A stretch of 64,000 nt of DNA from NCBI GenBank assembly GCA_029167225.1, contig JARFNK010000025.1:1-64000 (forward strand). Direction: 5' to 3'. This DNA is from Sphingobium arseniciresistens (lineage in GTDB: Bacteria > Pseudomonadota > Alphaproteobacteria > Sphingomonadales > Sphingomonadaceae). The position numbers and the translations under genes were made by a program. Below, in pieces: positions 34,931 through 44,300 of this stretch (position 1 is its first letter; each line of letters starts with the position of its first letter). Under the pieces are notes generated by a model, which was not told the origin of the DNA, searched no databases, and saw only the letters and a list, made by a program, of their open reading frames with translations.

Positions 34931-35606
34931 GCAGGACGCCGTCGATCTCGTCTTGAGCGGCTGCCAGCACGCGATCAGGATCACTCTTAAGCATATCCAT
35001 TGGCCGGACGCCGCCCAGGAAGCTGTTCACCGAAGCGAACCAGATAGCGATGTCCCAGTCCTCGAGATCGTTTCCGAAACGCTTGAGAATGGGCGCGAGT
35101 CCCTTCAGCGGACGGTATCTGGCGTCGGCGTCAAGCGCATATCCAGGATAATAGTCATTCCCCTGCTGGCGGACGGCGAAAATCTTTCCATCGCGCTTCC
35201 ACTTGTTGGGCTGGGCACTGGCGTTCTGGCCACTGAATCCCGCAAGTTCGGAGAGCTGCGCGGCGGTTAGCCACTCGGCCGACATGAGCACCTCTGTCCG
35301 TGCCTCGGCGTTCATTCTGGCCTCTGCGACAAGATGCTGTGGAGGCGGAACTTGCGGAACGAGCGCGTCGACGAGTTTGTCGAGCGTTTCCTGATCACGG
35401 CGGGCAAGACGCGCGAGAATGAGCGGGGTGATAAGAGTGACGGCCTGAGCGAGCGCCTGCCGAAGCTTCGGAGTTCCATGCTCCAGCGCCAGCGCGACGA
35501 CTTGATCGTCGTCGGCCGACCGAAGCTTCTTGCGAACCTCGGCTGCCGTGCCGGATAGAGTCTCGAACGCAACAGCGCCTGGCTCATCGGGATAAATCGT
35601 TGCCAT
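34923..35606 (-). CDS. Antitoxin of RES type (Xre/MbcA/ParS-like C-terminus)
   Basis: A 227-residue protein upstream of the RES toxin. The C-terminal segment (about 185-227: WDIAIWFASVNSFLGGVRPMDML then a DPDRVLAAAQDE helix) fits the DUF2384 toxin-binding domain of Xre/MbcA/ParS antitoxins. The middle, LTAAQLSELAGFSGQNASAQ, is a helix-turn-helix-like segment. It is longer than most such antitoxins. The ATG at 35606 is preferred over an in-frame TTG at 35618. Confidence 0.78.
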   Translation of the reverse strand: MATIYPDEPGAVAFETLSGTAAEVRKKLRSADDDQVVALALEHGTPKLRQALAQAVTLITPLILARLARRDQETLDKLVDALVPQVPPPQHLVAEARMNAEARTEVLMSAEWLTAAQLSELAGFSGQNASAQPNKWKRDGKIFAVRQQGNDYYPGYALDADARYRPLKGLAPILKRFGNDLEDWDIAIWFASVNSFLGGVRPMDMLKSDPDRVLAAAQDEIDGVLHG

Positions 35607-35620
35607 GAATCGATCCAATC

Positions 35621-35664
35621 GGATATGTCGGATACGGATATAGCGTAATATCCTAAATAATCAA
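35621..35664 (-). promoter_or_regulatory. Promoter and operator of the RES toxin-antitoxin pair
   Basis: On the minus strand TTGATT (35664-35659) and TATATC (35642-35637) are separated by 16 nt and form a good promoter. GGATAT-N6-ATATCC (35636-35653) overlaps the -10 box and another GGATAT lies at 35621-35626, fitting autorepression by the antitoxin. Confidence 0.6.
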
Positions 35665-35861
35665 TATCGGCCACCCACCTCGTCTGTTGCAGGGGCAGAG
35701 GTTGTCGATCGGAATCGCACTGGTGGCCGAAGCGGCCATGACCGAGGTCGAGGCGCAACAGCGAAACTTGGGCAATGCCATGTCTCTGAAAACATAGCCT
35801 GGACTGAGAGCTTTCCGGACTGTCTTGCTGGACGCAACGAAAGCGGCTCCCAACGGATCGC

Positions 35862-37031
35862 ATGGGACAATGTAGGCTTGGTGGTTTTATGCGCCTGGAG
35901 CTTGCCAATTTTCGTTTTTCGCGTGTCCCTATGATAGAGGGGGCGCGTGCGTTCCTTCCGTTGGATGGAGGGAATTCCGAAGTGTCGCTGGGATCTAGAC
36001 TGAAAAACCGCATTCTAAAGCGGTTGCTTGATCTGGTGACAGACGATGCTCAGCCGAATCTCAATGCGCTCAACGATATTGTGAAGAACGTCCGCATACT
36101 CGAACTGAATATGAAGGCGTTCGGCTATGATCTAGGCCGGAAAATGGCTGCGGCATTGCCCGTTAACGCCGAAACGCAAGCTCACTTCGTTGGCCTTGAT
36201 TCGAAAGCATCGACGCAAAGCGACATTGAAAGCCAGTGGGTTGCCCATTGGGCGGCACAACTCAAAACGGCCATCGTCTATCACCGGAAGCTCTGGGAAC
36301 TGACGTATGTTCTTCAAGCGATCTATGAGAACGGCCACATGACGAGCGGGAAGCGCGGACTCGGCTTTGGCTGCGGCGCGGAACCGATACCTAGCTATCT
36401 GGCCGCACAGGGTGTTCAGGTCACAGCGAGCGATGAGGCAGCCGCCAGCGCGGAGGCTGCCGGTTGGGCCAGCAGCAACCAACATCTCGGTTCTTCGCCA
36501 ATCCCGTTTCAATCGCACCTGATCGACAAGGAGACGTTCGAACAGTTTGTCTCCATTCGAACAGTGGATATGAATAATATTCCAGGCGATCTTCGAGGTT
36601 ATGATTTTTGCTGGTCGATTTGTGCACTTGAGCATCTTGGGTCTATAGATGCCGGGTTGCGCTTCATTGAAAATTCGCTCGATACTTTATCGCCGGGTGG
36701 ATTGGCTATCCATACGCTCGAAATGAACGTCGAGAATGATGGGCCGACAATAGATAACTGGCTGACAGTGCTTTATCAAAAAAAACATATCGAGAAATTC
36801 GCCAGACATATGGCGGAAAAGGGCCACGAAGTTGCGCCACTAAATTTCGACTTTGGCGAACACCCGATGGATCAGTTTATTGATCTACCGCCGTGGCACT
36901 ATGATCCTAAAACCGATCATGCCAAGAAATTAGGCAATCCCATCCATTTAAAGATCGCAATAGATGGATTTATAAGCACTTCATTTGGGATAATTATCAG
37001 AAAGTCGGCGAATAGAAATTTAACCGATTAA
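35862..37031 (+). CDS. SAM-dependent methyltransferase-like protein
   Basis: A 389-residue protein with a methyltransferase-like core. GLGFGCGAEPIPSYLA (about 166-181) is motif I, followed by VQVTASDEA, then FCWSICALEHLGSIDAGL and LSPGGLAIHTLEM. The N-terminal 120 residues are helical. The start is uncertain: 35862 or the ATG at 35889. Its 3' part is more AT-rich than the capsule genes. It is followed after 18 nt by the secreted lectin-domain protein, so the two may be co-transcribed. The substrate is unknown. Confidence 0.72.
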   Translation: MGQCRLGGFMRLELANFRFSRVPMIEGARAFLPLDGGNSEVSLGSRLKNRILKRLLDLVTDDAQPNLNALNDIVKNVRILELNMKAFGYDLGRKMAAALPVNAETQAHFVGLDSKASTQSDIESQWVAHWAAQLKTAIVYHRKLWELTYVLQAIYENGHMTSGKRGLGFGCGAEPIPSYLAAQGVQVTASDEAAASAEAAGWASSNQHLGSSPIPFQSHLIDKETFEQFVSIRTVDMNNIPGDLRGYDFCWSICALEHLGSIDAGLRFIENSLDTLSPGGLAIHTLEMNVENDGPTIDNWLTVLYQKKHIEKFARHMAEKGHEVAPLNFDFGEHPMDQFIDLPPWHYDPKTDHAKKLGNPIHLKIAIDGFISTSFGIIIRKSANRNLTD

Positions 37032-37049
37032 TGGGAATAGGAGGTCTCA

Positions 37050-38459
37050 ATGAGAAGCTACTTTATTCCGCTAGCGGCCGTATTTCTTTCAATACTAAAT
37101 TTTTCGCCCGCTCATGCTCAAGCACACCCCGAGCTATACGACTATCTAACGCAGGATGTTTGCTTGAATTCGTCTGGCGCAGTTGTCGCGGGCGATCCTG
37201 CGACATGCCCGAACCGGCGCAACATCGGCCTTTACGAAAACTCGCCCTATATTGTTACAGACTTCGATAGCGTTACGGGGGCAACGTATTCCGCCACAAA
37301 CTCATTCCCTGTTCTGGGAACCGATGGCTACACCCGAATCATGGTTTCGAAGAACCTTCAGGGAGGGTTTAACTCGAACTTCCAATTCAGCTTTTCCGAA
37401 GCCCGTGACGGTTACGACTTGATTGACGTGACATTCACTACCAGCGCGTCCTTCATCCGCACATCGGATGGCGGTTGCTACGATCAGATTTGGTCAAGAT
37501 CAGCGAGCTACTCCACGCCGGGCGCCCGTGCGGGCGGTTGGAGATTGTTCCCCCTTCCTTCGGCACCGAGTTCATGGCCGCAAACAAATTCGGCTACCCA
37601 TGCCACATACCATATTCAACTTACGCCCAATCGCCCTGGTTGTGTGAGTGGAAGCTCAATAGGACGAACCTATTGGAATGCACCTGCTCAATATCAATTT
37701 GAGACGGGAAAGCTGCTCACTGCGATTCGGTCCGATCACTTTGCGGCCGAAAATCTGTCACAGCAGAACAACGCGCTGGAGCGCTACTACTTCACCAAAG
37801 AGTATGGCTACACCCGTTGGGAGGCGTGGATTCCTCGCAGTCGTTGCTATCAGGAGCGCGGGACTACGGCTCCGATCTGCCATCCTGAATCGACAAACTA
37901 CCCCTTGCAGTCCCGTTGCAAGGTCATGAACGTCTCTTCCACAGGCCATCCCGGCCTTGATAGGTGGGGCAATCAGGATTGGGTCAGGGTCGATTGCCGC
38001 GACCAGACCAACTACGTTGCGTTGAACACGCCGCAGATCATGCTCGATACCGTCATGGCGCAGACCAATGGTGTCGTTGATATCAACTTCCATCAGCTCA
38101 ATGAGAGTCTGGCGACCTACGCCGCACCGGGGACGACGCTGCTTTCCAATCAGACCATTATGTCACCGGATGGGCGGTTCACATTCAGAGCGCAATCAGA
38201 CTTCAACGTGGTCCAATACATGAATGCCACGCCGCTGTGGGCATCGAACACGGCCGGCGCGAGCGTCATGGGGCGGCTGGCTTTTCAGACGGATGGCAAT
38301 CTCGTTCTCTACAACAACGTCAATGTTCCATATTGGTCGAGCGCATCGCCCGGTTTTCCGAATGCGGCTCTCTACGTGAAGAACGATGGAAACGTCGTGA
38401 TCCTCTCCAATAGGGCGCGCGGAGCACTTCTATGGAACACAAACACCTGCTGTCACTAG
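37050..38459 (+). CDS. Secreted protein with C-terminal bulb-type lectin domain
   Basis: A 469-residue exported protein. The signal peptide (FIPLAAVFLSILNFSPAHAQ) is probably cut after residue 24-26. Residues about 27-340 are not recognised; they are cysteine-bearing and rich in aromatic and Ser/Thr residues. Residues about 355-466 form a B-lectin (GNA-type) domain with three repeats: QSDFNVVQY and QTDGNLVLY match the mannose-binding QxDxNxVxY signature exactly, and KNDGNVVIL is degenerate. AGGAGG precedes the ATG. It could bind mannose-type glycans on self or other cells, as an adhesin or a lectin-like bacteriocin. Confidence 0.8.
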   Translation: MRSYFIPLAAVFLSILNFSPAHAQAHPELYDYLTQDVCLNSSGAVVAGDPATCPNRRNIGLYENSPYIVTDFDSVTGATYSATNSFPVLGTDGYTRIMVSKNLQGGFNSNFQFSFSEARDGYDLIDVTFTTSASFIRTSDGGCYDQIWSRSASYSTPGARAGGWRLFPLPSAPSSWPQTNSATHATYHIQLTPNRPGCVSGSSIGRTYWNAPAQYQFETGKLLTAIRSDHFAAENLSQQNNALERYYFTKEYGYTRWEAWIPRSRCYQERGTTAPICHPESTNYPLQSRCKVMNVSSTGHPGLDRWGNQDWVRVDCRDQTNYVALNTPQIMLDTVMAQTNGVVDINFHQLNESLATYAAPGTTLLSNQTIMSPDGRFTFRAQSDFNVVQYMNATPLWASNTAGASVMGRLAFQTDGNLVLYNNVNVPYWSSASPGFPNAALYVKNDGNVVILSNRARGALLWNTNTCCH

Positions 38460-38577
38460 TCGTTAGTGTTCGGCATGCCTGTGTATCTGATGCCGCCGGT
38501 CCGGAGGTGAAGGTTAGATGCTGATGTCTGGCTATGCACGACTGGCCAGACCAGCGACGAAGTTAGGTCAGGGTTCG

Positions 38578-39102
38578 ATGCCATATTTGCCGCTGATTAC
38601 TACACTAATCGGCCCGTTAGTCGGGATCTGGCTGGGCGTCGTCCTGACCGAACGAAAGACCTATCGCGAACGGGCGTGGGAACTGAAAGCCCGTGCCTAT
38701 TCCGCGATATTCGAAGCGCTGGAAAAGATGCGCCGATCCTATGAACGTTCTTACAATGCAGAAGTCAGGGGCCGGGAGCGTGACGAGGCGGAGGAAGAAG
38801 CGGACAATCACGAGTTCCGCTCGACGAGGGACCAGCTTTTCATCCTGATCGCCAGCGAGAGCTGGATTCTGCCCGATGAGGTGAGCCACCAGATCACGAG
38901 CCTCGAAAAGCAGCTATCGATTCGGCACGATAGCTATTTTGAAGGCGTTGATGATGGACGTATCGCCGTTCGCGATACCGCTGCAAGGTTGAGGCATTTT
39001 GCACGTCGAGACATGGCGACCCTGCCTCGATCCTGGCGCCCACGGCCCTTCTCGAGGGAAGGAAGGGGCGATCAGGCCACGCTGCCTGGGAAACATTCGT
39101 AG
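38578..39102 (+). CDS. Membrane-anchored coiled-coil protein of unknown function
   Basis: A 174-residue protein with one N-terminal membrane helix (LPLITTLIGPLVGIWLGVVL, about 4-23) and a cytoplasmic, charged helical region (residues 30-130). No family was recognised. The start at 38578 follows AGGG; an upstream ATG at 38518 would place extra residues before the helix. It ends 3 nt before the DUF2971 gene, suggesting a two-gene unit. Confidence 0.65.
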   Translation: MPYLPLITTLIGPLVGIWLGVVLTERKTYRERAWELKARAYSAIFEALEKMRRSYERSYNAEVRGRERDEAEEEADNHEFRSTRDQLFILIASESWILPDEVSHQITSLEKQLSIRHDSYFEGVDDGRIAVRDTAARLRHFARRDMATLPRSWRPRPFSREGRGDQATLPGKHS

Positions 39103-39105
39103 ATC

Positions 39106-39759
39106 ATGCGCCTCTATCACTTTGTGCCTGCCGAACACGGCATCTCCAACATCGAGCGCCGGCGCTTGAAGATCGCGACGTTCGATCAACTCAACGATCC
39201 GTTCGAGCTATTGGCTGTGGCACCCGGGACCGCGGATGAGCGTGCCGCCTTTCGTCACACTAAGGCCCAGATGGCGGAGCGGGCAGGTCTGCTATGCTTC
39301 AGCCGCAAGTGGCATAATCCGGTTCAATGGTCGCATTATGCGGGGAAGCATTCCGGGCTTTGCCTTGGCTTCGATGTAGCCGACGATATCGTCAAGCCGG
39401 TTCGGTATCAAGCGAAGCGCGTACCCTTCGACCCGGCGATCCTGGGCGATGAGGAAAAAGGGCTAGCTTTCATTCTGGAGTTGTCCTGCATCAAGTTTTC
39501 GCATTGGAAATATGAGGACGAGGTCCGCGCTTTCGTTGGGCTTGAGGATATGGACCGGGAGAGCGGAAAATATTTTGCTGAATTTTCTCCCAAGCTTGCG
39601 TTGCGCGAGGTGATTGTGGGCGCAGCCTGCACAGTAACGCGAGTTGAGTTGGCGCGCGCGCTGGGCGATCTTGCTGGAGAAGTACGGCAACGCAAGGCGC
39701 GGCTTGCCTTCAGATCCTTCCGAGTGGTGACGCAGCAGAAGAACGATTATTGGTCCTGA
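39106..39759 (+). CDS. DUF2971-family protein
   Basis: A 217-residue protein matching DUF2971: LYHFVPAEHGISNIERRRLKI at the start, FDQLNDPFELL, LLCFSRKWHNPVQWSHYAGKHSGLCLGF with the conserved SHYA core, and YEDEVRAFV near 143. The function of the family is not established. It directly follows the membrane coiled-coil gene. Confidence 0.8.
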   Translation: MRLYHFVPAEHGISNIERRRLKIATFDQLNDPFELLAVAPGTADERAAFRHTKAQMAERAGLLCFSRKWHNPVQWSHYAGKHSGLCLGFDVADDIVKPVRYQAKRVPFDPAILGDEEKGLAFILELSCIKFSHWKYEDEVRAFVGLEDMDRESGKYFAEFSPKLALREVIVGAACTVTRVELARALGDLAGEVRQRKARLAFRSFRVVTQQKNDYWS

Positions 39760-39855
39760 ACGGAGTCGACCATGCGCCCGCACGCGGCGAACGCATGGTG
39801 ATGCCAGTGAGGTTCCTCCGCATTTTGAAAGGGGGCGCAACGTACTCCTTCAAGG

Positions 39856-39907
39856 TGTACATATCTTGACCAACAGCATCATTTCGCGTACTAATTGAAA
39901 TTGTACA
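39856..39907 (+). promoter_or_regulatory. Promoter and candidate operator of tacAT
   Basis: TTGACC (39866-39871), 17-nt spacer, TACTAA (39889-39894) is a good sigma-70-type promoter. The palindromic hexamer TGTACA occurs on both sides, at 39856-39861 and 39902-39907, and may be the binding half-sites of the ribbon-helix-helix antitoxin. Confidence 0.55.
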
Positions 39908-39920
39908 AATGGAGGTGGCG

Positions 39921-40199
39921 ATGCCCCGGGCTGTGGTGGAAGACAACAAACGCATGAGCCTGCGGATCCGACCGGAGCAAAAGGCTTTGCTCGCCCGGGC
40001 TGCTGCGCTCAATCATACTGATTTGACGACCTTTGTTACGCGATCGGCTCTTCGTGTGGCCGAAAGCGTGATCGAAGAGGCGGAGCGGACGAAGCTAAGC
40101 GAGAGAGACAGCCTCCTCGTGCTTGATCTGCTCGACAACCCACCTCCGGCGAATGCGAAATTACGCGCGGCCATCGCCGCGATGCCAAAGCGAGCATGA
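39921..40199 (+). CDS. tacA: TacA-type antitoxin (DUF1778)
   Basis: A 92-residue DUF1778 protein: an N-terminal ribbon-helix-helix (RMSLRIRPEQKALLARAAALN) and a C-terminal tail that would wrap the acetyltransferase toxin. The ATG at 39921 follows GGAGG. It overlaps tacT by ATGA, so the pair is translationally coupled. Confidence 0.85.
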   Translation: MPRAVVEDNKRMSLRIRPEQKALLARAAALNHTDLTTFVTRSALRVAESVIEEAERTKLSERDSLLVLDLLDNPPPANAKLRAAIAAMPKRA

Positions 40200-40723
40200 T
40201 GCTTCCTTCGTGGCATGAGGAAGCGATCTCGAAAGCCCATGACCGAGCCTCGTTCGATTGCGGCGATGAGGAACTGAAGACCTTCCTGCAACGCTATGCG
40301 CGGCAAAGCCACGAGGCCGGAGGAGCCAAGACCTTCCTGGCGATCGATGACTCAGACAACAGAACGGTTCTTGGATTCTACAGCATCGCGCCCGGCAGCA
40401 TGAACTATGCCGATACACCTGAGTTGGTTAAGCGTGGCCTCGCAAGGCATGAAGTGCCCGGCTTTCGGCTCGCACGGCTTGCGACGGACATTCGCCAACA
40501 GGGACAGGGGCTCGGCGGGCAACTCCTGGGAGCGATCGGCCGTAGGTGCATTCACGTCGCCGCTGAAGTCGGTGGGGTCATGCTCATCATCGATGCAAAG
40601 AGTGAGCGTGCCGCTGCCTGGTATGCAAGTTACGGTGCGGTCCCTCTGCAAGAAAAACCACTGACGCTCGTCTTGCCATTTACGACGCTGGAAAGCGAAT
40701 TGAGAAACGCAGGCCAATTATAG
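40196..40723 (+). CDS. tacT: TacT-type GNAT acetyltransferase toxin
   Basis: A 175-residue GNAT-fold protein of the TacT/AtaT group; these acetylate aminoacyl-tRNA and stop translation. Features: FDCGDEELKTFLQRYARQSHE near the N-terminus, acetyl-CoA loop RQQGQGLGGQLL (about 101-112), AAAWYASYGAVPL with the catalytic tyrosine region. Immediately after tacA. Confidence 0.87.
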   Translation: MMLPSWHEEAISKAHDRASFDCGDEELKTFLQRYARQSHEAGGAKTFLAIDDSDNRTVLGFYSIAPGSMNYADTPELVKRGLARHEVPGFRLARLATDIRQQGQGLGGQLLGAIGRRCIHVAAEVGGVMLIIDAKSERAAAWYASYGAVPLQEKPLTLVLPFTTLESELRNAGQL

Positions 40724-40918
40724 TTATAGAGGCTGCATTGCGAAATGCACACGAGAACGTCGCTCATCTCGATGAACATAAGGCAATTGACTGCAAGTTC
40801 GATTCACACAACTGGAGCCAGAACCGAACCTCACGCTTGAGGTGCTCTCCGTATCTGTTCGCGAAGGATGGAACACCGCCACATTTTCTGCTATAGTCCA
40901 ATTCTGAGGACAAGTTTG

Positions 40919-41374
40919 ATGAATGCTGCCATCAACATCGACGAACATGGCGTGAACTTGCCGCAGCAAAAGCTGGCGGATTGGCTCTGGCACCCTTGGT
41001 ATGCCAAAATTTGGTGGGCAACGATCCCCGTCTGGTGGGCGGGTATGGCCGTATCGACGAGGTTGCTGCCGTTGGCGGCTTTCTACGAAAGCGCGCTGGC
41101 GGGCTTTCTGAACATTTTGTTCTTTCCGATGACAGCACTCATGGTGCTGGGCGTTGGCTATGCGCAGCACGTGCTGGGCAGGCGACCTATTTCTGGCGAT
41201 GGAAATGGAGCCGAGCTGCTCAATGTCGATTTGGATCCGTTTGGCGATGAATGGGATCGTCGCCAATGGGGACAACCCCACCCGTCGGTTGATATGTATG
41301 ATCCGATGTCCGGGACGCTCTATGTCGGCAATCCGACCAGTGCGAATAACGGCACGAATATTACCTCTTCTTGA
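40919..41374 (+). CDS. Hypothetical membrane protein convergent with traG
   Basis: A 151-residue protein with two probable membrane helices (WWATIPVWWAGMAVSTRLLPLA near 35-55 and ILFFPMTALMVLGVGYA near 65-82) and a hydrophilic C-terminal half. No family was recognised. GAGGAC precedes the ATG at 40919. Its last 14 nt overlap the end of traG on the other strand. A role in conjugation, for example entry exclusion, is possible because exclusion genes often lie beside traG, but is unproven. Confidence 0.55.
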   Translation: MNAAINIDEHGVNLPQQKLADWLWHPWYAKIWWATIPVWWAGMAVSTRLLPLAAFYESALAGFLNILFFPMTALMVLGVGYAQHVLGRRPISGDGNGAELLNVDLDPFGDEWDRRQWGQPHPSVDMYDPMSGTLYVGNPTSANNGTNITSS

Positions 41375-44300
41375 AACTATCATCGCCGTCGCCAAAGCTT
41401 CCATCGATATCTGTTGAGAAGCGGCCTGACCGGAGAACGGAGTTCTGTTCAACCGACGTGAGCGGCCCAGTAACATCGAACGTGGCGCGTCCTGCATCGG
41501 CATCGTGCAGATAGCGATTGCGCATACCATTCGGTCCCAAGATGCGATCCGACAATTCTCGCGAAAAGGCTTCTTCCGGGCGGCCGGATCGGGCAGCGGC
41601 CCGCTCGGCGGCGGCTATGGCGTTGCGAACATCGTGGTTGACGATGTCCAAGGACGATTGTGCATTTTCGGTCGTGATGCCGACATCGTTGCTTCGAAAG
41701 CCGACTGAAGCGCCAACACGGCCGCTCGTAGAGTGCGCCTGTTGAACGGTTGGTCCTGGGGGTGCCTTCTGCCCCTTCTGAGGCACTCCACCTCTACCGC
41801 CGGTGGTTTCCGATTCCGTTTCCGAATTGGAAATGCCACCGCCCAGCTCAAGCCCAACATTGGTCCCCATTGTGGTCTGATCCTGTGCGGATCGGGTGAG
41901 CCCGCGCTGCCATCCAGTTTGTGCGATGATGGACTGCACATCCCGTGTGAGCGTGTCCGCTACCTGCGGATTGAGCCGCCAATTGCCGTGTCGATCCATC
42001 TCGAAGCCGCCCTTGAGCCAGTTCTGCATCATCGCCTGGCCCTGTTCGCCGCCCCCCAGAAAATGCTCAATGGTGTCAGGGCCTGCCTGCTTCCCCGCCT
42101 CGAACCGCGTGCTGGTATCGCTGCGTCCGGATTGCTGGAACCCGACCGAGCTGGAGACCAGAACGTCATTCTGCGCAAAGCTGAACCTTGCGCGTCCGCC
42201 GTTGGCGATCGCACCGAGCTGGCTTTCGTTGATGAGGCCACCGCGCCACATCTGTGCGGCAGTTTCCGGCGTCAGGTTGAGGCTTAGGTCGCCGTTCTGT
42301 GCCATGGCGATTTCGCGCTTCGACATGGTAACGCCATGCTCGCCAAGCAGTTGCTGCATACGCGTCAGTCGCTCGTTATCGACGATCCGGGTGAGCCGCT
42401 CATTGCGCGCACGGTCCGCAATGCCGGCCGCGCCACCCTCAGCCATATCCGTCTGGTTGCCGACGCCCTGGCTCAATGCGCGAACGAAGCTATCTAGACG
42501 TGCCGCTTGACGTACCGACATACCCGCCGCGGCCGCGCCCTCCGCAAAGCCGGCATTGTCGGCCTGCCGACGCTGCTCACCGATGCGGGCGGCTGAACGT
42601 GTGCCGTCATGGCCGACCTCGCGCTGTGCATCGAGCTTGCCCGAGCGTTCAGCGAAATCGTAGCCGGCAGCCTCGCGCGTGCGGCCATAGACGCTGGTGC
42701 CTTCACGGCCTGCCTCGGCCGTTGCGCCGTCGGCGGTGCCGACCTGCACGGCGGCGTTGTATGTCTCCAATGCGTGCAGCACCTGGGCCTCATTGCGGCC
42801 GGTGGCGCGGGAGAGTTGGGTAATGGCGGAGGAGCGGGCTTCGCCGGAGAGGGCGTTGATAAAGCTGATGCGGCGGGAGGTCTCCTGAACGGGGAGGCCG
42901 AGCATAGATGCGGCGTTGCGCTGCCCTTCGTTGCTCCCGGTCCTGTGGGCCTGCTCGGTTGCGACGTTCCGTCGCTCGATCGGTGCCACATTGTCGCCCG
43001 CGAAGTCGCGCCGTCCTTCCATCGCTCCGACCTGGACCTGCGCGCCGGTGAGGTCGTTGCGCAGCATCTGTTCCTGGTCATAGGTATTGGCGATGAGCTT
43101 GGCGAAGGTTGGATCGGCCGACGCCTGGGCGATCACCGTCGAGGCCTTGAGCGCGGCATCCTTCTGGTCATAGCCGTTGCGCTCGAAGTGCCGCTGCGCG
43201 CCCTGCATCATCATGTCGTAGGATCGTTGATCCCCGAACGCCCGCCACTGGACCATCTTCTGCGCGAAGGCGGCAAAGGCGCGTTCGCCGGACTGGCCCT
43301 CGCCAAAATAGCCGGTGCCCAGATTTCGGAGCGCGTCTTTCTCGGCAAAATTATGGATCGCCGATGTCGTGGCGTTGTCGCGCACTGCGCGCACGGTCGC
43401 GGGGTCGGAAAGGCTCCGCCCGGTGAGGGCAGGGGAGAGGCCGCCCATTTCGCGTGCCGCATCGAGTCCGCCTAGCCCGAATGCCGCCGTTCCGGATGCG
43501 CCTCCCCCGTGCTCGCCGATCACCCTGCTTGCCGCCCCGAAGGCCCGGTTGGCGCCGAAATTGGACCGCTCGCCAAAGTCGCCAAAGCTTGATGTCGCGC
43601 TGCGCCGGGCCATTGTGCCGGCCGCATTCGACTGCGCCTCGAGAGCGCCGGCATAGCCTTCGCTCGTCGTGAGGGGCGCGGCGGCCGCAGTGCCCTGGCC
43701 CTGGACTCCGAGGGCGCCGCTGGTGAAAGCCGTGAACACATTTCCCGAGAAGCGGAACACTGTGAACACGAACGCCCCAGCAAGTCCGGCCGCGGCTGTA
43801 CGGAAAGACCCAAATATCGCGAGGGCCTTCATTGCCGAAGACGGCGCCAGCATCCATGCATTGGCCGCGACATTGTTTGCGCGCATCTCGGCCAGCACGT
43901 CGGTCGCGCGACCCAGGGTCAGCTGATAGATCCCGGCGTCGATCACGCCCCAGAGGGCAACGAACACAAACAGGCCCAGCGCGAAGCTGGCGACGCGAAG
44001 ATTGATCGGTGTCAGGATGAACAGCAGCGCGACCGGCATCATGAACAGCATGATGCCGAATACCGTGGCGCGGATGGTCGGCATCCATTCGTTTGCGGTG
44101 GACATGGTGGCAAGGCCGCTTGAGACAACGGCCCGATTGGCCATGACGCGGGCGGCCGTGGCTGGACTGTCCTCAAACAGGACGTCGCCTATTGTGCTGC
44201 CAAGCATTACGCTGGTCAGGAATTGCTGAAGCGAAGCCGGGTTATCCATCATCATCCCGCCGAGTTCGCCAATATTGGCCCGGCAGCGCTGAAGCTGAGC

